A stretch of 64,000 bases of DNA from Microbulbifer agarilyticus. Lineage in GTDB: Bacteria > Pseudomonadota > Gammaproteobacteria > Pseudomonadales > Cellvibrionaceae. The stretch lies in contig NZ_JAHVKO010000004.1 in assembly GCF_019800665.1 (NCBI RefSeq), positions 62,001 to 126,000 of the forward strand, written 5' to 3'. A program made the position numbers and the translations under genes. Under the pieces are notes generated by a model. It worked only from the letters and a program-made list of their open reading frames with translations. It searched no databases and was not told the origin of the DNA. Positions 53,236 to 63,140 of the stretch are shown here, piece after piece (positions within the stretch are counted from its first letter, which is position 1; every line of letters begins with the position of its first letter).

Positions 53236-54615
53236 CTAGACTAGACTTGTCGTTATCATTAAAAATACATATCCCGCGACTGCGCCGGGAATGATAAATG
53301 TAGTGTACAAAAGTTCGCGAGATACGCTCATCAGGCCTGCTTTGTACTTTAGATATAATTGCAGCGGAACTACCAGCAGCGGATATGTCCCTAGAAACAT
53401 AACAGCGGCTGAAAACCCGTATTCGTATAAAACGAATGGCAATCCTATGGATATCAGTACCGCTCTGGAAATTGCCACCGGCAGCATCATCTTAGGCCTA
53501 CCGTCGGCCTGATAAAATAGGCCCAAGCCGCGATATCGATCCGCGAGCAACCCAATTGCGAGTACCGCGAGAAAGGGACCGGCTTCTCTATAACGGGAGT
53601 CGTATAATATATTGATTATCTGTTCGCCACTTACAATAAGAAATCCGCATATACCACAAATGAAGAAATCTAGTGGCGACCGAAATCGATAGTAGGTTTT
53701 CTTGTAGTCTTCGTTATTTCGTACGGACGTACTAAGCGCTGGAAACATCACTTTTTGCATAATGCTATTCAACGCGCCACGCACTGAACTTACGACGAAT
53801 ATTGCAATGGCATATACGCCCATCTCTCTCGCAGAGATTTCGAATCCGAGGATCATGCGATCACCATTCAACACCCAATATGTGAGAAGTGAGCTCGCAA
53901 AGATCCATTTTCCGAAGTGGAATATTTCGCTGGCGTAATCCCAATTCCACTGCCACCGATTATTGGCACCCGGAAGAAAAATATATTCGGCCGATATTCT
54001 TACAACGCTCGAGACAATCGTACCCGCGACTAGCGCCCAGATAGAGGGCGATAAAGTAGCCCAGATGATCATTACAGCTATCGCGGATATTTGGGCAAAC
54101 AAGTCAATGGACGTTATTCTTGTCAGCTGAAGATTTCGGTTGGAAACTGCCGATTTTGTTGACCGAAAGCCGCCTATTACAAGGCTCGCGGCGAGAATAC
54201 TCAGCACAAGTGGCAGATCTGGATTCGCATAAACACTGTCCGCAGGTAATTTCGAGCTCGTTAGCCATAGAACAATTGCGATACCGCAGACAATTGCGGC
54301 AAGTGATACTCCGCGGAAGATCTGTAAAATCCAGGCAGTATTCAGAAAATCTGCACGCGTGCCAGATTTACTCTGAATAATACTCTTTTGGATGCCAACG
54401 TCAGTGAGCATCTGGATGCCAGCGATGACCACATTCGCCAAAGCCATGATTCCGAACATTTCCGGTGCCAGAAGGCGAGTCATTATGAGATTGCTGGAGA
54501 AGCGCAACACCTGGCCAGTGGCATAACCCCCAAACACCCAATAACTTGCCTTCCGAACCGTAGAACGGCCGAGACCTTTATCTTGTTGCTCTGCAACCGG
54601 GCTTACAACACTCAC
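53236..54615 (-). CDS. Wzx-type polysaccharide flippase
   Basis: 459 residues from a GTG start with AGGGG eight bases ahead. About 12-14 membrane helices of the MOP/polysaccharide-synthesis superfamily; the N-terminal STVRKASYWVFGGYATGQVLRFSSNLIMTRLLAPEMFGIMALA stretch and the YRFRSPLDFFICG region after mid-length are typical for oligosaccharide flippases. Moves lipid-linked repeat units to the periplasmic face. It supports a Wzy-dependent pathway, although no Wzy polymerase was recognised in the window. Lies 15 bp after the glycosyltransferase stop. Confidence 0.93.
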   Translation of the reverse strand: MSVVSPVAEQQDKGLGRSTVRKASYWVFGGYATGQVLRFSSNLIMTRLLAPEMFGIMALANVVIAGIQMLTDVGIQKSIIQSKSGTRADFLNTAWILQIFRGVSLAAIVCGIAIVLWLTSSKLPADSVYANPDLPLVLSILAASLVIGGFRSTKSAVSNRNLQLTRITSIDLFAQISAIAVMIIWATLSPSIWALVAGTIVSSVVRISAEYIFLPGANNRWQWNWDYASEIFHFGKWIFASSLLTYWVLNGDRMILGFEISAREMGVYAIAIFVVSSVRGALNSIMQKVMFPALSTSVRNNEDYKKTYYRFRSPLDFFICGICGFLIVSGEQIINILYDSRYREAGPFLAVLAIGLLADRYRGLGLFYQADGRPKMMLPVAISRAVLISIGLPFVLYEYGFSAAVMFLGTYPLLVVPLQLYLKYKAGLMSVSRELLYTTFIIPGAVAGYVFLMITTSLV

Positions 54616-54630
54616 CTGATTACCCCTGAT

Positions 54631-55728
54631 TCATGCGCAAACCGTCGACTCTGCGACGATGCGATCAAGTACGTTTTCAAACGTGCGTGCCGAATTTGTC
54701 CAACTACAGTCTCGCACCGATGCAACCGCAGCGGTTGACATCGCCTGCCATTCTGATGAATTCAACTGAAGAATACGTTCAATAGCATTGGCCTGGCCCG
54801 CAATATCATCAATATCATTCAAGTAGCCATTGTAGTCAGGCTTAATATATTCAGGCGCACAACCGCTGCGAGTAGCTATCACCGGGCAGCCGCATGCGAG
54901 CGCCTCAAGAACAGGCAGACCAAAACCTTCACTTCGGCTGCTAAAAATATAGGCGCGGCAGCTTGCGTATATTTCTCTCAGCTGATCACGACTTGGCAAA
55001 ACGATGAATTCCACGCCATCCGGGAGAGTAATTTCTTCAGAGAGCGCCTTAGCACCAAACAACTTGAGTTTAATTTCAGGTGCACGCGCCCGGACTTTCT
55101 CAAATGCGGCTAGAGTGACATCAACACCCTTAAATGCAGATTCCGAATACATACTGCAAAACGTATTTTCGGAAGTTGCGGCACCTGCGGGACGAAAGAA
55201 ATCCTTGTGCTCTACCGCATTCGGCACAAGATGCGTATCTTTATCGCCAAATTTATTTGCCATCACCGCCGCGAGCCATTCTGCGATGACTATCTTTGGA
55301 AGTTTGGTCTTATACGTGTTCCAAACACGCTCTAGGGGCTGTTCATCATGCGCCTCATAATGTTGGACGAAATAACACTGGATCCCTTTTTTTTCTGGAA
55401 GGTCGGCAATCCACTCGACGGTCTTCCACCAGGTCGCAATTAAGATATCGGCGTTGGGATATTTTCTGGGATCTGACAGCTTCTTTGGTGAAACAGTTTC
55501 TACCCGAACGTCCTTCAACCCGGAAAAGTGGGAATTCGCGAGGACCGTATTTCTATTTAAGCGCCCGGTTAAAAAACGTTTTGTTCGGTTCGCCAGTCCA
55601 CCATACATATATCTGGGACATACGATCGTAACTTGATGGCCGGCATCGGAAAGAGCCTGCGCGTAGATAGCAACAACACGACACCCACCCGTCATGGAGG
55701 GTCTCGGAAATGCGAAGGTAATTTTCAT
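54631..55728 (-). CDS. Glycosyltransferase family 4
   Basis: 365 residues from the ATG at 55728 (MKITFAFPRPSMTGGCRVVA); the 63 bases of open frame upstream precede this typical GT4 N-terminus. The C-terminal donor domain has the E-x7-E motif in SRSEGFGLPVLEALACG near 270. Retaining transferase adding a sugar to the lipid-linked repeat; donor unknown. First gene of the minus-strand GT-flippase-sulfotransferase operon. Confidence 0.92.
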   Translation of the reverse strand: MKITFAFPRPSMTGGCRVVAIYAQALSDAGHQVTIVCPRYMYGGLANRTKRFLTGRLNRNTVLANSHFSGLKDVRVETVSPKKLSDPRKYPNADILIATWWKTVEWIADLPEKKGIQCYFVQHYEAHDEQPLERVWNTYKTKLPKIVIAEWLAAVMANKFGDKDTHLVPNAVEHKDFFRPAGAATSENTFCSMYSESAFKGVDVTLAAFEKVRARAPEIKLKLFGAKALSEEITLPDGVEFIVLPSRDQLREIYASCRAYIFSSRSEGFGLPVLEALACGCPVIATRSGCAPEYIKPDYNGYLNDIDDIAGQANAIERILQLNSSEWQAMSTAAVASVRDCSWTNSARTFENVLDRIVAESTVCA

Positions 55729-56046
55729 CCGTGAATTCGCCTTGTGACTGACGTGTAATCTTATCGCTCGCAGTAGGCATGTGCAATTCAATCGATTTAG
55801 AGGGCCAGTATATTTTCTTAGTAAATATCACACACTGTTCACAGTCTTATGATCTAATCCGGTAGTACTATGCGTTTGTTAAGGACACCAAGTTAAATAC
55901 CGACCGCAAGTCCATTGTGAGCTGTTCCCATCCTTTCGCTGGTTTGTCTCAACAGTCTCCGTTACGCGATGTTTGCCTCTCGTGATTTATATATACAACA
56001 GGGATTTTGGTGTTTGTTCGAAAACCACTAATAGGGATGCCCTTTC
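55729..56046. other. Divergent intergenic region
   Basis: About 320 bp, A+T-rich, with promoters expected for the minus-strand glycosyltransferase operon and the plus-strand beta-helix lipoprotein. I see no gene, repeat or clear hairpin. Confidence 0.4.
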
Positions 56047-58008
56047 ATGAAACATTTTTTCGCAATTAATTTAACTTGCGCACTATTAATTGGCTGCGGT
56101 GGTGGTGGCAGCGATTCCAACGGTGGCGATTCGCCCATCAATCGTCCGCCTGTTGCAGAGGCGGGCGCTAATCGCAGCACCAACCTTGGGCAAGCAGTAT
56201 CCCTTGATGGGGCACAGAGTTCCGATCCCGACGGCGACACATTAAGTTTTACTTGGGAAATTGTTGCTACCGAAGACGGCTCAAATCCGAATCTTTCTTC
56301 ACCAAATGGTGAAGTAACCAACTTCACTTCGGACGTTGCTGGTAGCTATGACATTCGTCTGACGGTAAATGACGGTTCTGCCTCCGATTCCGATATCGTC
56401 ACTGTTGCAGTTTTGGATGCTGATACCCTCATTGCGGATGCAGGTACCGGCTATTTTGGCCCAGAGGGCGGGGAAATTCGCCTCGATGGTGGCGCCAGCG
56501 CGGCACCGACTGGTGGGATATTGAGTTACAGCTGGTCTATCGTCGCTGCACCGGCAACCTCGAGCGCAACACTTGCCGATTCGAATACAGTGAGCCCGAC
56601 ATTAGAGTCCCCCTCAATCGGAAGCTATCAAGTGCAACTTGTAGTAAGTACTGAGGATGGGGAAAGTGCAACGGATATCGCTAACGTGTTGATCGTGGAT
56701 TTTCTGCCGATCATGCAATCCGTCGAGCATTACACGCAGATTCTGCCTTCAGATGATACGCGTATTGTCTATGTGAGTAAGTCGGGAGACGACGCGAACG
56801 ATGGCCTGTCTTCAGAAACCCCCGTGCAAAGTATTCAACATGGTGTCAGCTTGCTGAGAGATGGTTTTCCGGATTGGCTTGCTTTAAAAAGCGGAGATAC
56901 TTGGGAGACGGGTATCGGCGGCTGGGGAAAATCCGGTCGTAGCCCCGAAGAACCAATGGTTATTACCAGTTATGGCACGGGTGACAGTCGTCCATTACTT
57001 CGTACCCATGATAGAACTGGGCTTCGCTATCAAGGCGGTGGTGGAAGTCCTGAGTATGTAGATTATCTTGTGATTCACGGTCTGCACTTTTATGCAGCCT
57101 CACGGGATATAAACGATAACGACGCGTTTACAGGCGTATCTAATGATCGCGGCATAAGCTGGCTTCGTGGTACCAACGGCTTATTGGTGGAGGACAATGT
57201 TTTTCAACTTTACAAAGAAGGAATTGTTCTCCAAGAAACCGATGGATTCGATATTCGAAATGTCTTAATCAAAAACAACATCTTTTTAGATTCCTATCAC
57301 ACAGATGGTCACTCCCAAGGCATTTACCTGGCGAATACCGATCACGTGCGCATTGAGCGCAACGTGTTCGATCACATTGGCTGGAATGAAGATGTCTCGG
57401 GTGCAGTTAAAACGATTTTTAACCACAGCATCTACGTTCAAACCAGCAATCGAGATATCGAAGTCGTCGATAACATCATCACGCGTAGCTCGAGTCATGG
57501 TCTACAGCTACGCTCTGGCGGATTAATTGAAGGAAACGTCGCTGTACAGAACCCTATCGGACTAATGTTAGGTGGTGATAGTGCGACAGGTGATCCAGGC
57601 GTCATCAAGGACAATGTAGTTTTACATGGGAATGATATCGCTGCTGACGCAGTAAGAGGTTGGGGGATAGACGCTGCTTCGGGCATAGTTTCTGCGGAAG
57701 TCACCGGTAATATCATCGCCCACGAAGATAGCATTGCGGAGAACCCCCGTGCATTCAACACAACGTGGCTCACAGATGTCACCGAAAATGCGGTATTCAA
57801 CTGGGGAGAACAATCGCAACCGGCCAGTAATTTCCGTAACCCGAACCTGACAATCGAAGATTTTGATACAATGGCCGGCGGGCGCGGTTCCATTGATTCG
57901 TTTATCGAGCAAGTTCGAACGCATTCGATGAGGAAGCCAAATTCTAATTATGATGTAGAGGAAATTCGCGACTACTTCAAGAATGCCTTTTCTGCACCAG
58001 CGCAATAG
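56047..58008 (+). CDS. Beta-helix lipoprotein with two PKD-like domains
   Basis: 653 residues. Lipobox L-I-G-C17 followed by a Gly/Ser/Asp-rich spacer. Two PKD/REJ-like Ig domains lie at about 34-125 (RPPVAEAGANRSTNLGQ, SYDIRLTVNDGS) and 127-218. A DUF1565-like entry segment RIVYVSKSGDDANDGLSSETP begins near 238, and a right-handed parallel beta-helix spans about 300-570 with repeated N-V-F/N-I-I turns. This fold occurs in polysaccharide lyases and epimerases. A paralogue lies next to it in convergent orientation. Likely acts on the locally made polymer at the cell surface; no catalytic residues could be assigned. Confidence 0.85.
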   Translation: MKHFFAINLTCALLIGCGGGGSDSNGGDSPINRPPVAEAGANRSTNLGQAVSLDGAQSSDPDGDTLSFTWEIVATEDGSNPNLSSPNGEVTNFTSDVAGSYDIRLTVNDGSASDSDIVTVAVLDADTLIADAGTGYFGPEGGEIRLDGGASAAPTGGILSYSWSIVAAPATSSATLADSNTVSPTLESPSIGSYQVQLVVSTEDGESATDIANVLIVDFLPIMQSVEHYTQILPSDDTRIVYVSKSGDDANDGLSSETPVQSIQHGVSLLRDGFPDWLALKSGDTWETGIGGWGKSGRSPEEPMVITSYGTGDSRPLLRTHDRTGLRYQGGGGSPEYVDYLVIHGLHFYAASRDINDNDAFTGVSNDRGISWLRGTNGLLVEDNVFQLYKEGIVLQETDGFDIRNVLIKNNIFLDSYHTDGHSQGIYLANTDHVRIERNVFDHIGWNEDVSGAVKTIFNHSIYVQTSNRDIEVVDNIITRSSSHGLQLRSGGLIEGNVAVQNPIGLMLGGDSATGDPGVIKDNVVLHGNDIAADAVRGWGIDAASGIVSAEVTGNIIAHEDSIAENPRAFNTTWLTDVTENAVFNWGEQSQPASNFRNPNLTIEDFDTMAGGRGSIDSFIEQVRTHSMRKPNSNYDVEEIRDYFKNAFSAPAQ

Positions 58009-58027
58009 CCAGCTTCTATATTGACAA

Positions 58028-58060
58028 TATAAGGCCACTCGGATGGTGGCCATATATTTT
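58028..58060. terminator. Bidirectional terminator between the two beta-helix genes
   Basis: GGCCAC (58033-58038) pairs with GTGGCC (58046-58051); after one A-A mismatch the stem extends by four A-T pairs. A and T rich flanks on both sides fit termination of both convergent genes. Confidence 0.65.
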
Positions 58061-58068
58061 CTAGAAAT

Positions 58069-59961
58069 CTATTTCGTTTTTTCTTCAAAGCCATCTCGAA
58101 AGAATTGCTTTAGGTTCTCGACTGAATACGCAGGGTTCCAAGTCAAGCGTGATTGTGTGCGCAGGCTGCTTATGAATGATTCATAGGTGCCAGTCCCGCC
58201 CATCAGCGCATCATATTCCTCGATGGTGCGGTCTGGATCCTGATAATTCATAGGATCATCCGTACCCTCTTCCCACTTATACACAATATTATCGATGTAG
58301 GTTGCATTCGGCGACTGCTTTATTGCGAAGCGATTACCAGAATCACTCATAACATGGGCAACGATATTATTTTCTACAATAGCATTATTCTCTGGATTAA
58401 AATCGATTCCCCATCCTCTTTTGGCATTATCACTATTAATATCGTTGCCATTTAATATGACATTATTGCGCACGATACCGTCATCGACACCATCATCGTT
58501 GAGGCCCAAGAGGATTGATATAGGGTTACGAATCAGGAAGTTACCTAGGATTTCGCCACCGGGGCGTAACTGCATTCCATGACTAGAGCTTCTTGAAATG
58601 ATGTTGTTTTTTATTTCGACACCTACGTTACCCTTCTGGATATAGACAGAGTGGTTAAACTTGGTAGCCTCAGCTCCTGCGAGCTCTGGGTGCCATCCAT
58701 TGTGATCAAAAATGTTTTCCTCAATCAGTACACCCTCCGTCTGGGCCAAATACATACCCTGAGAATGCGCACCAACAGCATACGAATCGACAATAATATT
58801 TCGCCGAATTACGACACCACTGATGTTTAAATTATCCAGATCATGCATTTGGATACCTTCTTTGTAGTGTTCGATATAGTTATCCTCGAACAGAAGGTAC
58901 GTGGCTCCGCGAAACCAATTAATCCCCCGGTTGTTCGTCACCTCAACAAATGTCGACGCATCTGGATCGCGTGTTTGTGCATATAAATGCAGCCCACTAA
59001 AGACAAGATTATCAATGATCTGCGGTGAGCCGCCTCCACCGGATGCGCGCAAGCCATCTTTGGTACCGCTCATCAACAGCGGTCTTTTTGTGCCTTCACC
59101 GTAGGCAGTCACAACCATTGGTTCGGATGCGGAGCGTCCACTTTTTAGCCACTTCCCCAGCCCCTCTTGCCATTCATCACCAATCTTGAGCAACAGCCAG
59201 TCGGGGCTTCCATCTCTCAGTAAATCCTTCCCGCGAGTAATACTATTAACTGCTGTTTCAGGAGTCAGTCCGTCGTTTGCATTGTCCCCGGTGCTGCTGC
59301 TTACATAGATCAGACGCGAATCAGACGCGGGCAAAATAGTGGTAAAGCCCGCCTTTTCATTGGTGATTGGTATATGTGAGAAAGGGGAACCGACTTGCGT
59401 AACGGTTACCACTCGCGTCGTTTCTGCCGTTGCGCTGGCGGAATCTGTGACACTGTAAATCAGTTCGTAGGTGCCTGGCGCTGTGGTATCGACCTCTCCG
59501 GCGACATCAATTTGCGCATCAAGATTTCCGTCCTCTGTATCGTTCGCTGTCGCACCCGGATCCGAAAATTCTGTATTCTGCTCCACCTCTAGAGAGGCAG
59601 CTCCGTGCAAATTGATCGTAGGCGCGTTGTTTTCAGCGACATTTACCAGTCGCTCGATTGATGCGGATGCGCCATCGGAGTCCGTAACCTGATATCCAAT
59701 GACGTAATTCCCCGGTACATTGGAAGTAATTGGTAAGCCGGAAACGACTATTTGATCGGTCAAATCCCCATCTTCATTATCGTTCGCTGTGGCACCCGTA
59801 TCTTCGTACGCTTCACCGTGGTGCAGTTGGACATTGTTGGCACCAATCAGGCGAATCTCGGGTGGACTGTTGGTGTCCCCATCACCGGGGTCCGGTGGAT
59901 TCCAGCCTCCGCACCCTGTACAAATGAGCATTATCAAAACGTACATTGAATACCTGGACAT
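58069..59961 (-). CDS. Beta-helix lipoprotein with two DUF5011-like domains
   Basis: 630 residues. The signal peptide ends in C-T-G-C17, a lipobox with an unusual residue at -3. Two DUF5011-like Ig domains occupy about 33-110 and 111-190, each with the repeating TGATANDNEDGDL / PGATANDTEDGNL type motif. From about 215 it is clearly homologous to the neighbouring gene product: RLIYVSSSTGDNANDGLTPETAV, SGRSASEPMVVTAYGEG, ASGGGGSPQ, HSQGMYLAQTEGVLIEENIFDHNGW, SRSSSHGMQLRPGG, and an ending with ENLKQFFRDGF. So the two proteins share a beta-helix but carry different N-terminal spacers. Confidence 0.85.
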   Translation of the reverse strand: MSRYSMYVLIMLICTGCGGWNPPDPGDGDTNSPPEIRLIGANNVQLHHGEAYEDTGATANDNEDGDLTDQIVVSGLPITSNVPGNYVIGYQVTDSDGASASIERLVNVAENNAPTINLHGAASLEVEQNTEFSDPGATANDTEDGNLDAQIDVAGEVDTTAPGTYELIYSVTDSASATAETTRVVTVTQVGSPFSHIPITNEKAGFTTILPASDSRLIYVSSSTGDNANDGLTPETAVNSITRGKDLLRDGSPDWLLLKIGDEWQEGLGKWLKSGRSASEPMVVTAYGEGTKRPLLMSGTKDGLRASGGGGSPQIIDNLVFSGLHLYAQTRDPDASTFVEVTNNRGINWFRGATYLLFEDNYIEHYKEGIQMHDLDNLNISGVVIRRNIIVDSYAVGAHSQGMYLAQTEGVLIEENIFDHNGWHPELAGAEATKFNHSVYIQKGNVGVEIKNNIISRSSSHGMQLRPGGEILGNFLIRNPISILLGLNDDGVDDGIVRNNVILNGNDINSDNAKRGWGIDFNPENNAIVENNIVAHVMSDSGNRFAIKQSPNATYIDNIVYKWEEGTDDPMNYQDPDRTIEEYDALMGGTGTYESFISSLRTQSRLTWNPAYSVENLKQFFRDGFEEKTK

Positions 59962-60593
59962 TCGTTACCTCGTCTCTCGCAGTACAAAAAGCAGAAAAAG
60001 TATGGGTTAGCCGCTTTTCTTTGCCAGATTAGGACGAGAATATTTGCTTCGATTTACACATTTTGTGAAACGATTTACTAATCGGTCACACCATTTTCCA
60101 TTCTATAAGAACAAACTACTAGCTTGCATAACGCGCAAACCGTCAAAATAACTCAAACATTTGTCTCGATGTCACCTACCAGTGTGGTATCCATCGTGGA
60201 TTAGACGCCTATGCTCACAAGCTCGTTACAGTTCGATGCTTGGTTTGGGCGGGCCGACAACGGTGTAACCCATCCGACAGCGCCATAGCAAAAACTAGCT
60301 ACATGCACTCCGCGCGAATGCCCAATAATGATGCGCACTTACGCTATCAACTGCCGACCGAACCAATGATCTAGTCGGCATTATGGTATTATCCCATCCA
60401 ACGTATATATCGATACGGGCTACACGAGACATTTAGTTTTCACTGGCCCATAAGGACCGACTTAATAGGAAATTACCTTCATTCCACTCCCGAGAAGGAC
60501 GCATCTCAGGAGTATCGTGGTTTTAGTGCTATCGCGTGTTTTCTACGCAATGCGATAGCAGGCAGAAATTGATTATCAAACAAGGATGTTAAG
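59962..60593. other. Long intergenic region before a glycosyltransferase gene
   Basis: About 630 bp without a credible open frame. It should hold the promoter of the minus-strand beta-helix gene and of the plus-strand glycosyltransferase. The only structure seen is the inverted repeat at 60527-60560. Confidence 0.5.
60527..60560 (+). promoter_or_regulatory. Inverted repeat in the leader of the 60594 glycosyltransferase
   Basis: TGCTATCGC (60527-60535) and GCGATAGCA (60552-60560) form a perfect 9-bp repeat with a 16-base loop, ending 33 bases before the ATG. Inside it GCGT (60534-60537) can pair instead with ACGC (60545-60548), so two folds are possible. It may be an attenuation or protein-binding element. 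Confidence 0.4.
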
Positions 60594-61784
60594 ATGCGTG
60601 ACTGCAGTCGAATGGCAGTTCTTATCCCAGAATTTCCCGGGCAAACACATATTTTCTTTTGGCGTGAAATTCAGGCGCTCCGCGAAGCGGGCATCCATGT
60701 CGAAATCATATCCACGCGCAAACCTCGCGCAAAGAATTTTCACGAATTCTTTTCACAAGTTAGTGACACCTACTATCTTACGAAGCTCCCAATCATTGGG
60801 CTTATTGCGCACATGCTTCTAAATTTTCCTTGGTTGCTGCGTTCAGTATTATATTGCTTTCGGCTACGAGCCAATTTTTCGGAGAAGTTGCGCACCCTAT
60901 TGTTTATTCCGCTTGCAGCAAATCTTCAGCTGTATTGCGAAGCAAAAGGGATAGGGCATATTCATGTCCATTCATCTGCAGATGCATCACATATAGTTGC
61001 GATCGGTGCCCTATCCGGTAAATTCACATACAGTGTCTGTATTCATGGCAATCTCAATCAGTATGGACAAAACCATCTAGAAAAGTTGTCAGGCACTTCT
61101 GCGATCATTACCGTAACAGAACCACTGCGTAGTGAAATTCTGGACGCACTCCCGAACTACCCTGAAGATCAAGTGCACGTTGTACCAATGGGCGTAAATC
61201 TGAGCAAATTTTTGCCCCGCACTTACGCGGAATTTGGCACGAAGCCAATCGTCTTGACCTCCGTAAGTCGGTTGGCGCATGTAAAAGGACACACTTATAC
61301 ACTTCAAGCATTAGCACAACTTCCAGAAAGCCTTAACTTCATTTACCAGATCGTCGGTGACGGCGAAATGCGAGAGAAGCTCGAACAGGAAGTAGATGAA
61401 CTCGGACTCACGGACAAGGTTGTATTCCTGGGCTTCAAAAAAGAGCAGGAAGTTAACAAGATTTTGAAGGCAACAGATATTTTTGTATTAACAAGTTTTG
61501 GCTTCGGTGAAGCTGCACCTGTAGCAATTATGGAGGCAATGGCATGCGGTGTCGCTACCGTGTGCTCAATTATAGGTGGAACAAGAGACATGATTACGGA
61601 CGGGCATGACGGCATGCTTGTTCGGCAAAAAGATGTTGAAGATATTAAACGGGCTATTCTATTCCTTCTGGAAAATAGCGCGCAAATAAAACTAATCTCG
61701 GAAAATGCCCGTGCCACCGCGGAAGAAAAATTTTGCCACCGTCGTGTTGCACACCGGCTAGCACAACATATCATCCCTGCGTAA
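60594..61784 (+). CDS. Glycosyltransferase family 4
   Basis: 396 residues from the ATG at 60594 with AAGGATG ahead. GT-B fold with HVHSSADASHIVAIGALSG in the acceptor domain near 123, the donor-domain opening VLTSVSRLAHVKGHTYTLQAL near 223 and the E-x7-E type motif GFGEAAPVAIMEAMACG near 306. The N-terminal MAVLIPEFPGQTHIFFWREIQALREAG is of the colanic-acid/WcaL-like kind. Sugar donor unknown. The 3' end overlaps the convergent glycosyltransferase gene by 14 bases. Confidence 0.93.
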   Translation: MRDCSRMAVLIPEFPGQTHIFFWREIQALREAGIHVEIISTRKPRAKNFHEFFSQVSDTYYLTKLPIIGLIAHMLLNFPWLLRSVLYCFRLRANFSEKLRTLLFIPLAANLQLYCEAKGIGHIHVHSSADASHIVAIGALSGKFTYSVCIHGNLNQYGQNHLEKLSGTSAIITVTEPLRSEILDALPNYPEDQVHVVPMGVNLSKFLPRTYAEFGTKPIVLTSVSRLAHVKGHTYTLQALAQLPESLNFIYQIVGDGEMREKLEQEVDELGLTDKVVFLGFKKEQEVNKILKATDIFVLTSFGFGEAAPVAIMEAMACGVATVCSIIGGTRDMITDGHDGMLVRQKDVEDIKRAILFLLENSAQIKLISENARATAEEKFCHRRVAHRLAQHIIPA

Positions 61785-63129
61785 CCTGCTCGATAGGATC
61801 GATCTCAACCGACGTTATTGCTTGCCTATATATTTTTTCAAGCGCCGAGCCTTTATTTTTCCATGAATATAGCTCGGCTTGCTTCCTTGCCACCAATGCC
61901 ATTTCGCAAAGTCTCTTGGGGTTCCTCTTCAACAACCTGATTTTCTCAGCCAGCTGCTGAACAACGTGCTCTCGGGATATTGGCTCTATCTTAAAACCAC
62001 TATTTTCCGTCACGTATTCACCGATTCCGCCATTGTTTACGACGATACACGGTGTCCCTGCCGCCATAGATTCCATCACAACTGCTCCGCCAAATTCACG
62101 CACCGACGGAAAACAAAAAAGGTCTGCATCTTTGCACTCGGCGGGTACATCTGAATGCGGGATCCATCCCTTAAAATTTACCAGAGCCGTTAACTTATTA
62201 TCCGCCACATAATCCATTAATTGTTTTTTCTGGGAGCCATCCCCAACGATAGTGAGCTGTAGATTTTTCTTATCCGTGTCGGAAATTTCTGACAGCGCTT
62301 CCAACACCATGTCACAACCCTTATATGGTTCCAGTCGACCCAAAAACAGGAGCTTGAATGTCGAGCTCGGATTATTGGACGTATCATTAGAGAAGCCACC
62401 TCTCTCCGCCCCTTCCCCATTTTGCGCAGTGGATGTATAGAACATTTCGTTAGCGGCATTTTCATACATCAAATGCATTTTGGCAGAATGTGATGGAAAA
62501 ACATTTTTTAACCAGGAGTCTGTGTATGACGAGCCAGTCAAAATTACGTCAGCATTCTTGTATGTCGACCGGTAACCGGGCACCAGCCATGTACCAACAC
62601 TGCGGATCCAATTGAAGTAACTAAACTCCTGTCTTCCAATGCTGCGAAAGGCTTCTGGATAGGGTACCCCGCCATTTACGGGACCGAGAATAAACTTCGC
62701 TTGTCGCTTAGATTTACGGCACGCCGCCGAAATAGAGTAAGGATATCGCGGCATAATTGGCGTCAACGCATGAACGATCTCATAATCACCATTGGCGACA
62801 CTCTTTGAAAATGCTTTATCAACGAAACGGTCAAAGAAGAAATAGATCGGGAACTGCAACAGATGGCGTAGTGGCCAAACGGTCCGTCCGCGGAAAGTCG
62901 TAAGAAAGGCAATTAATTTGTAGTAGAACACCTCTGTGCGTGATTGCTTATAATAGGTAATGTCACTCGTATGTCCTGCACGTTCAAGTGCTTCCTTGTT
63001 ACGACAGTGAGTTACCAAATGAACATCCGCGAATTGACTTGCCACCTTATAAAAATTGTAACCAACTAGGGGAACGGAGCTCAGCTCCGGATTACAACTC
63101 TCAATTACCAACAGTGCTTTAATTTTCAT
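61771..63129 (-). CDS. Glycosyltransferase family 4
   Basis: 452 residues. The donor domain begins with FKLLFLGRLEPYKGCDMVLEALSEI near 260 and has REFGGAVVMESMAAGTPCIVV near 345 as the E-x7-E region. The ILTGSSYTDSWL segment is in the acceptor half. Soluble or peripheral; adds a sugar to the surface polymer. It starts 11 bp after the stop of the sulfotransferase gene at 63141 on the same strand, so the two are co-expressed. Confidence 0.92.
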   Translation of the reverse strand: MKIKALLVIESCNPELSSVPLVGYNFYKVASQFADVHLVTHCRNKEALERAGHTSDITYYKQSRTEVFYYKLIAFLTTFRGRTVWPLRHLLQFPIYFFFDRFVDKAFSKSVANGDYEIVHALTPIMPRYPYSISAACRKSKRQAKFILGPVNGGVPYPEAFRSIGRQEFSYFNWIRSVGTWLVPGYRSTYKNADVILTGSSYTDSWLKNVFPSHSAKMHLMYENAANEMFYTSTAQNGEGAERGGFSNDTSNNPSSTFKLLFLGRLEPYKGCDMVLEALSEISDTDKKNLQLTIVGDGSQKKQLMDYVADNKLTALVNFKGWIPHSDVPAECKDADLFCFPSVREFGGAVVMESMAAGTPCIVVNNGGIGEYVTENSGFKIEPISREHVVQQLAEKIRLLKRNPKRLCEMALVARKQAELYSWKNKGSALEKIYRQAITSVEIDPIEQVTQG

Positions 63130-63140
63130 ATTTAGCTGGC

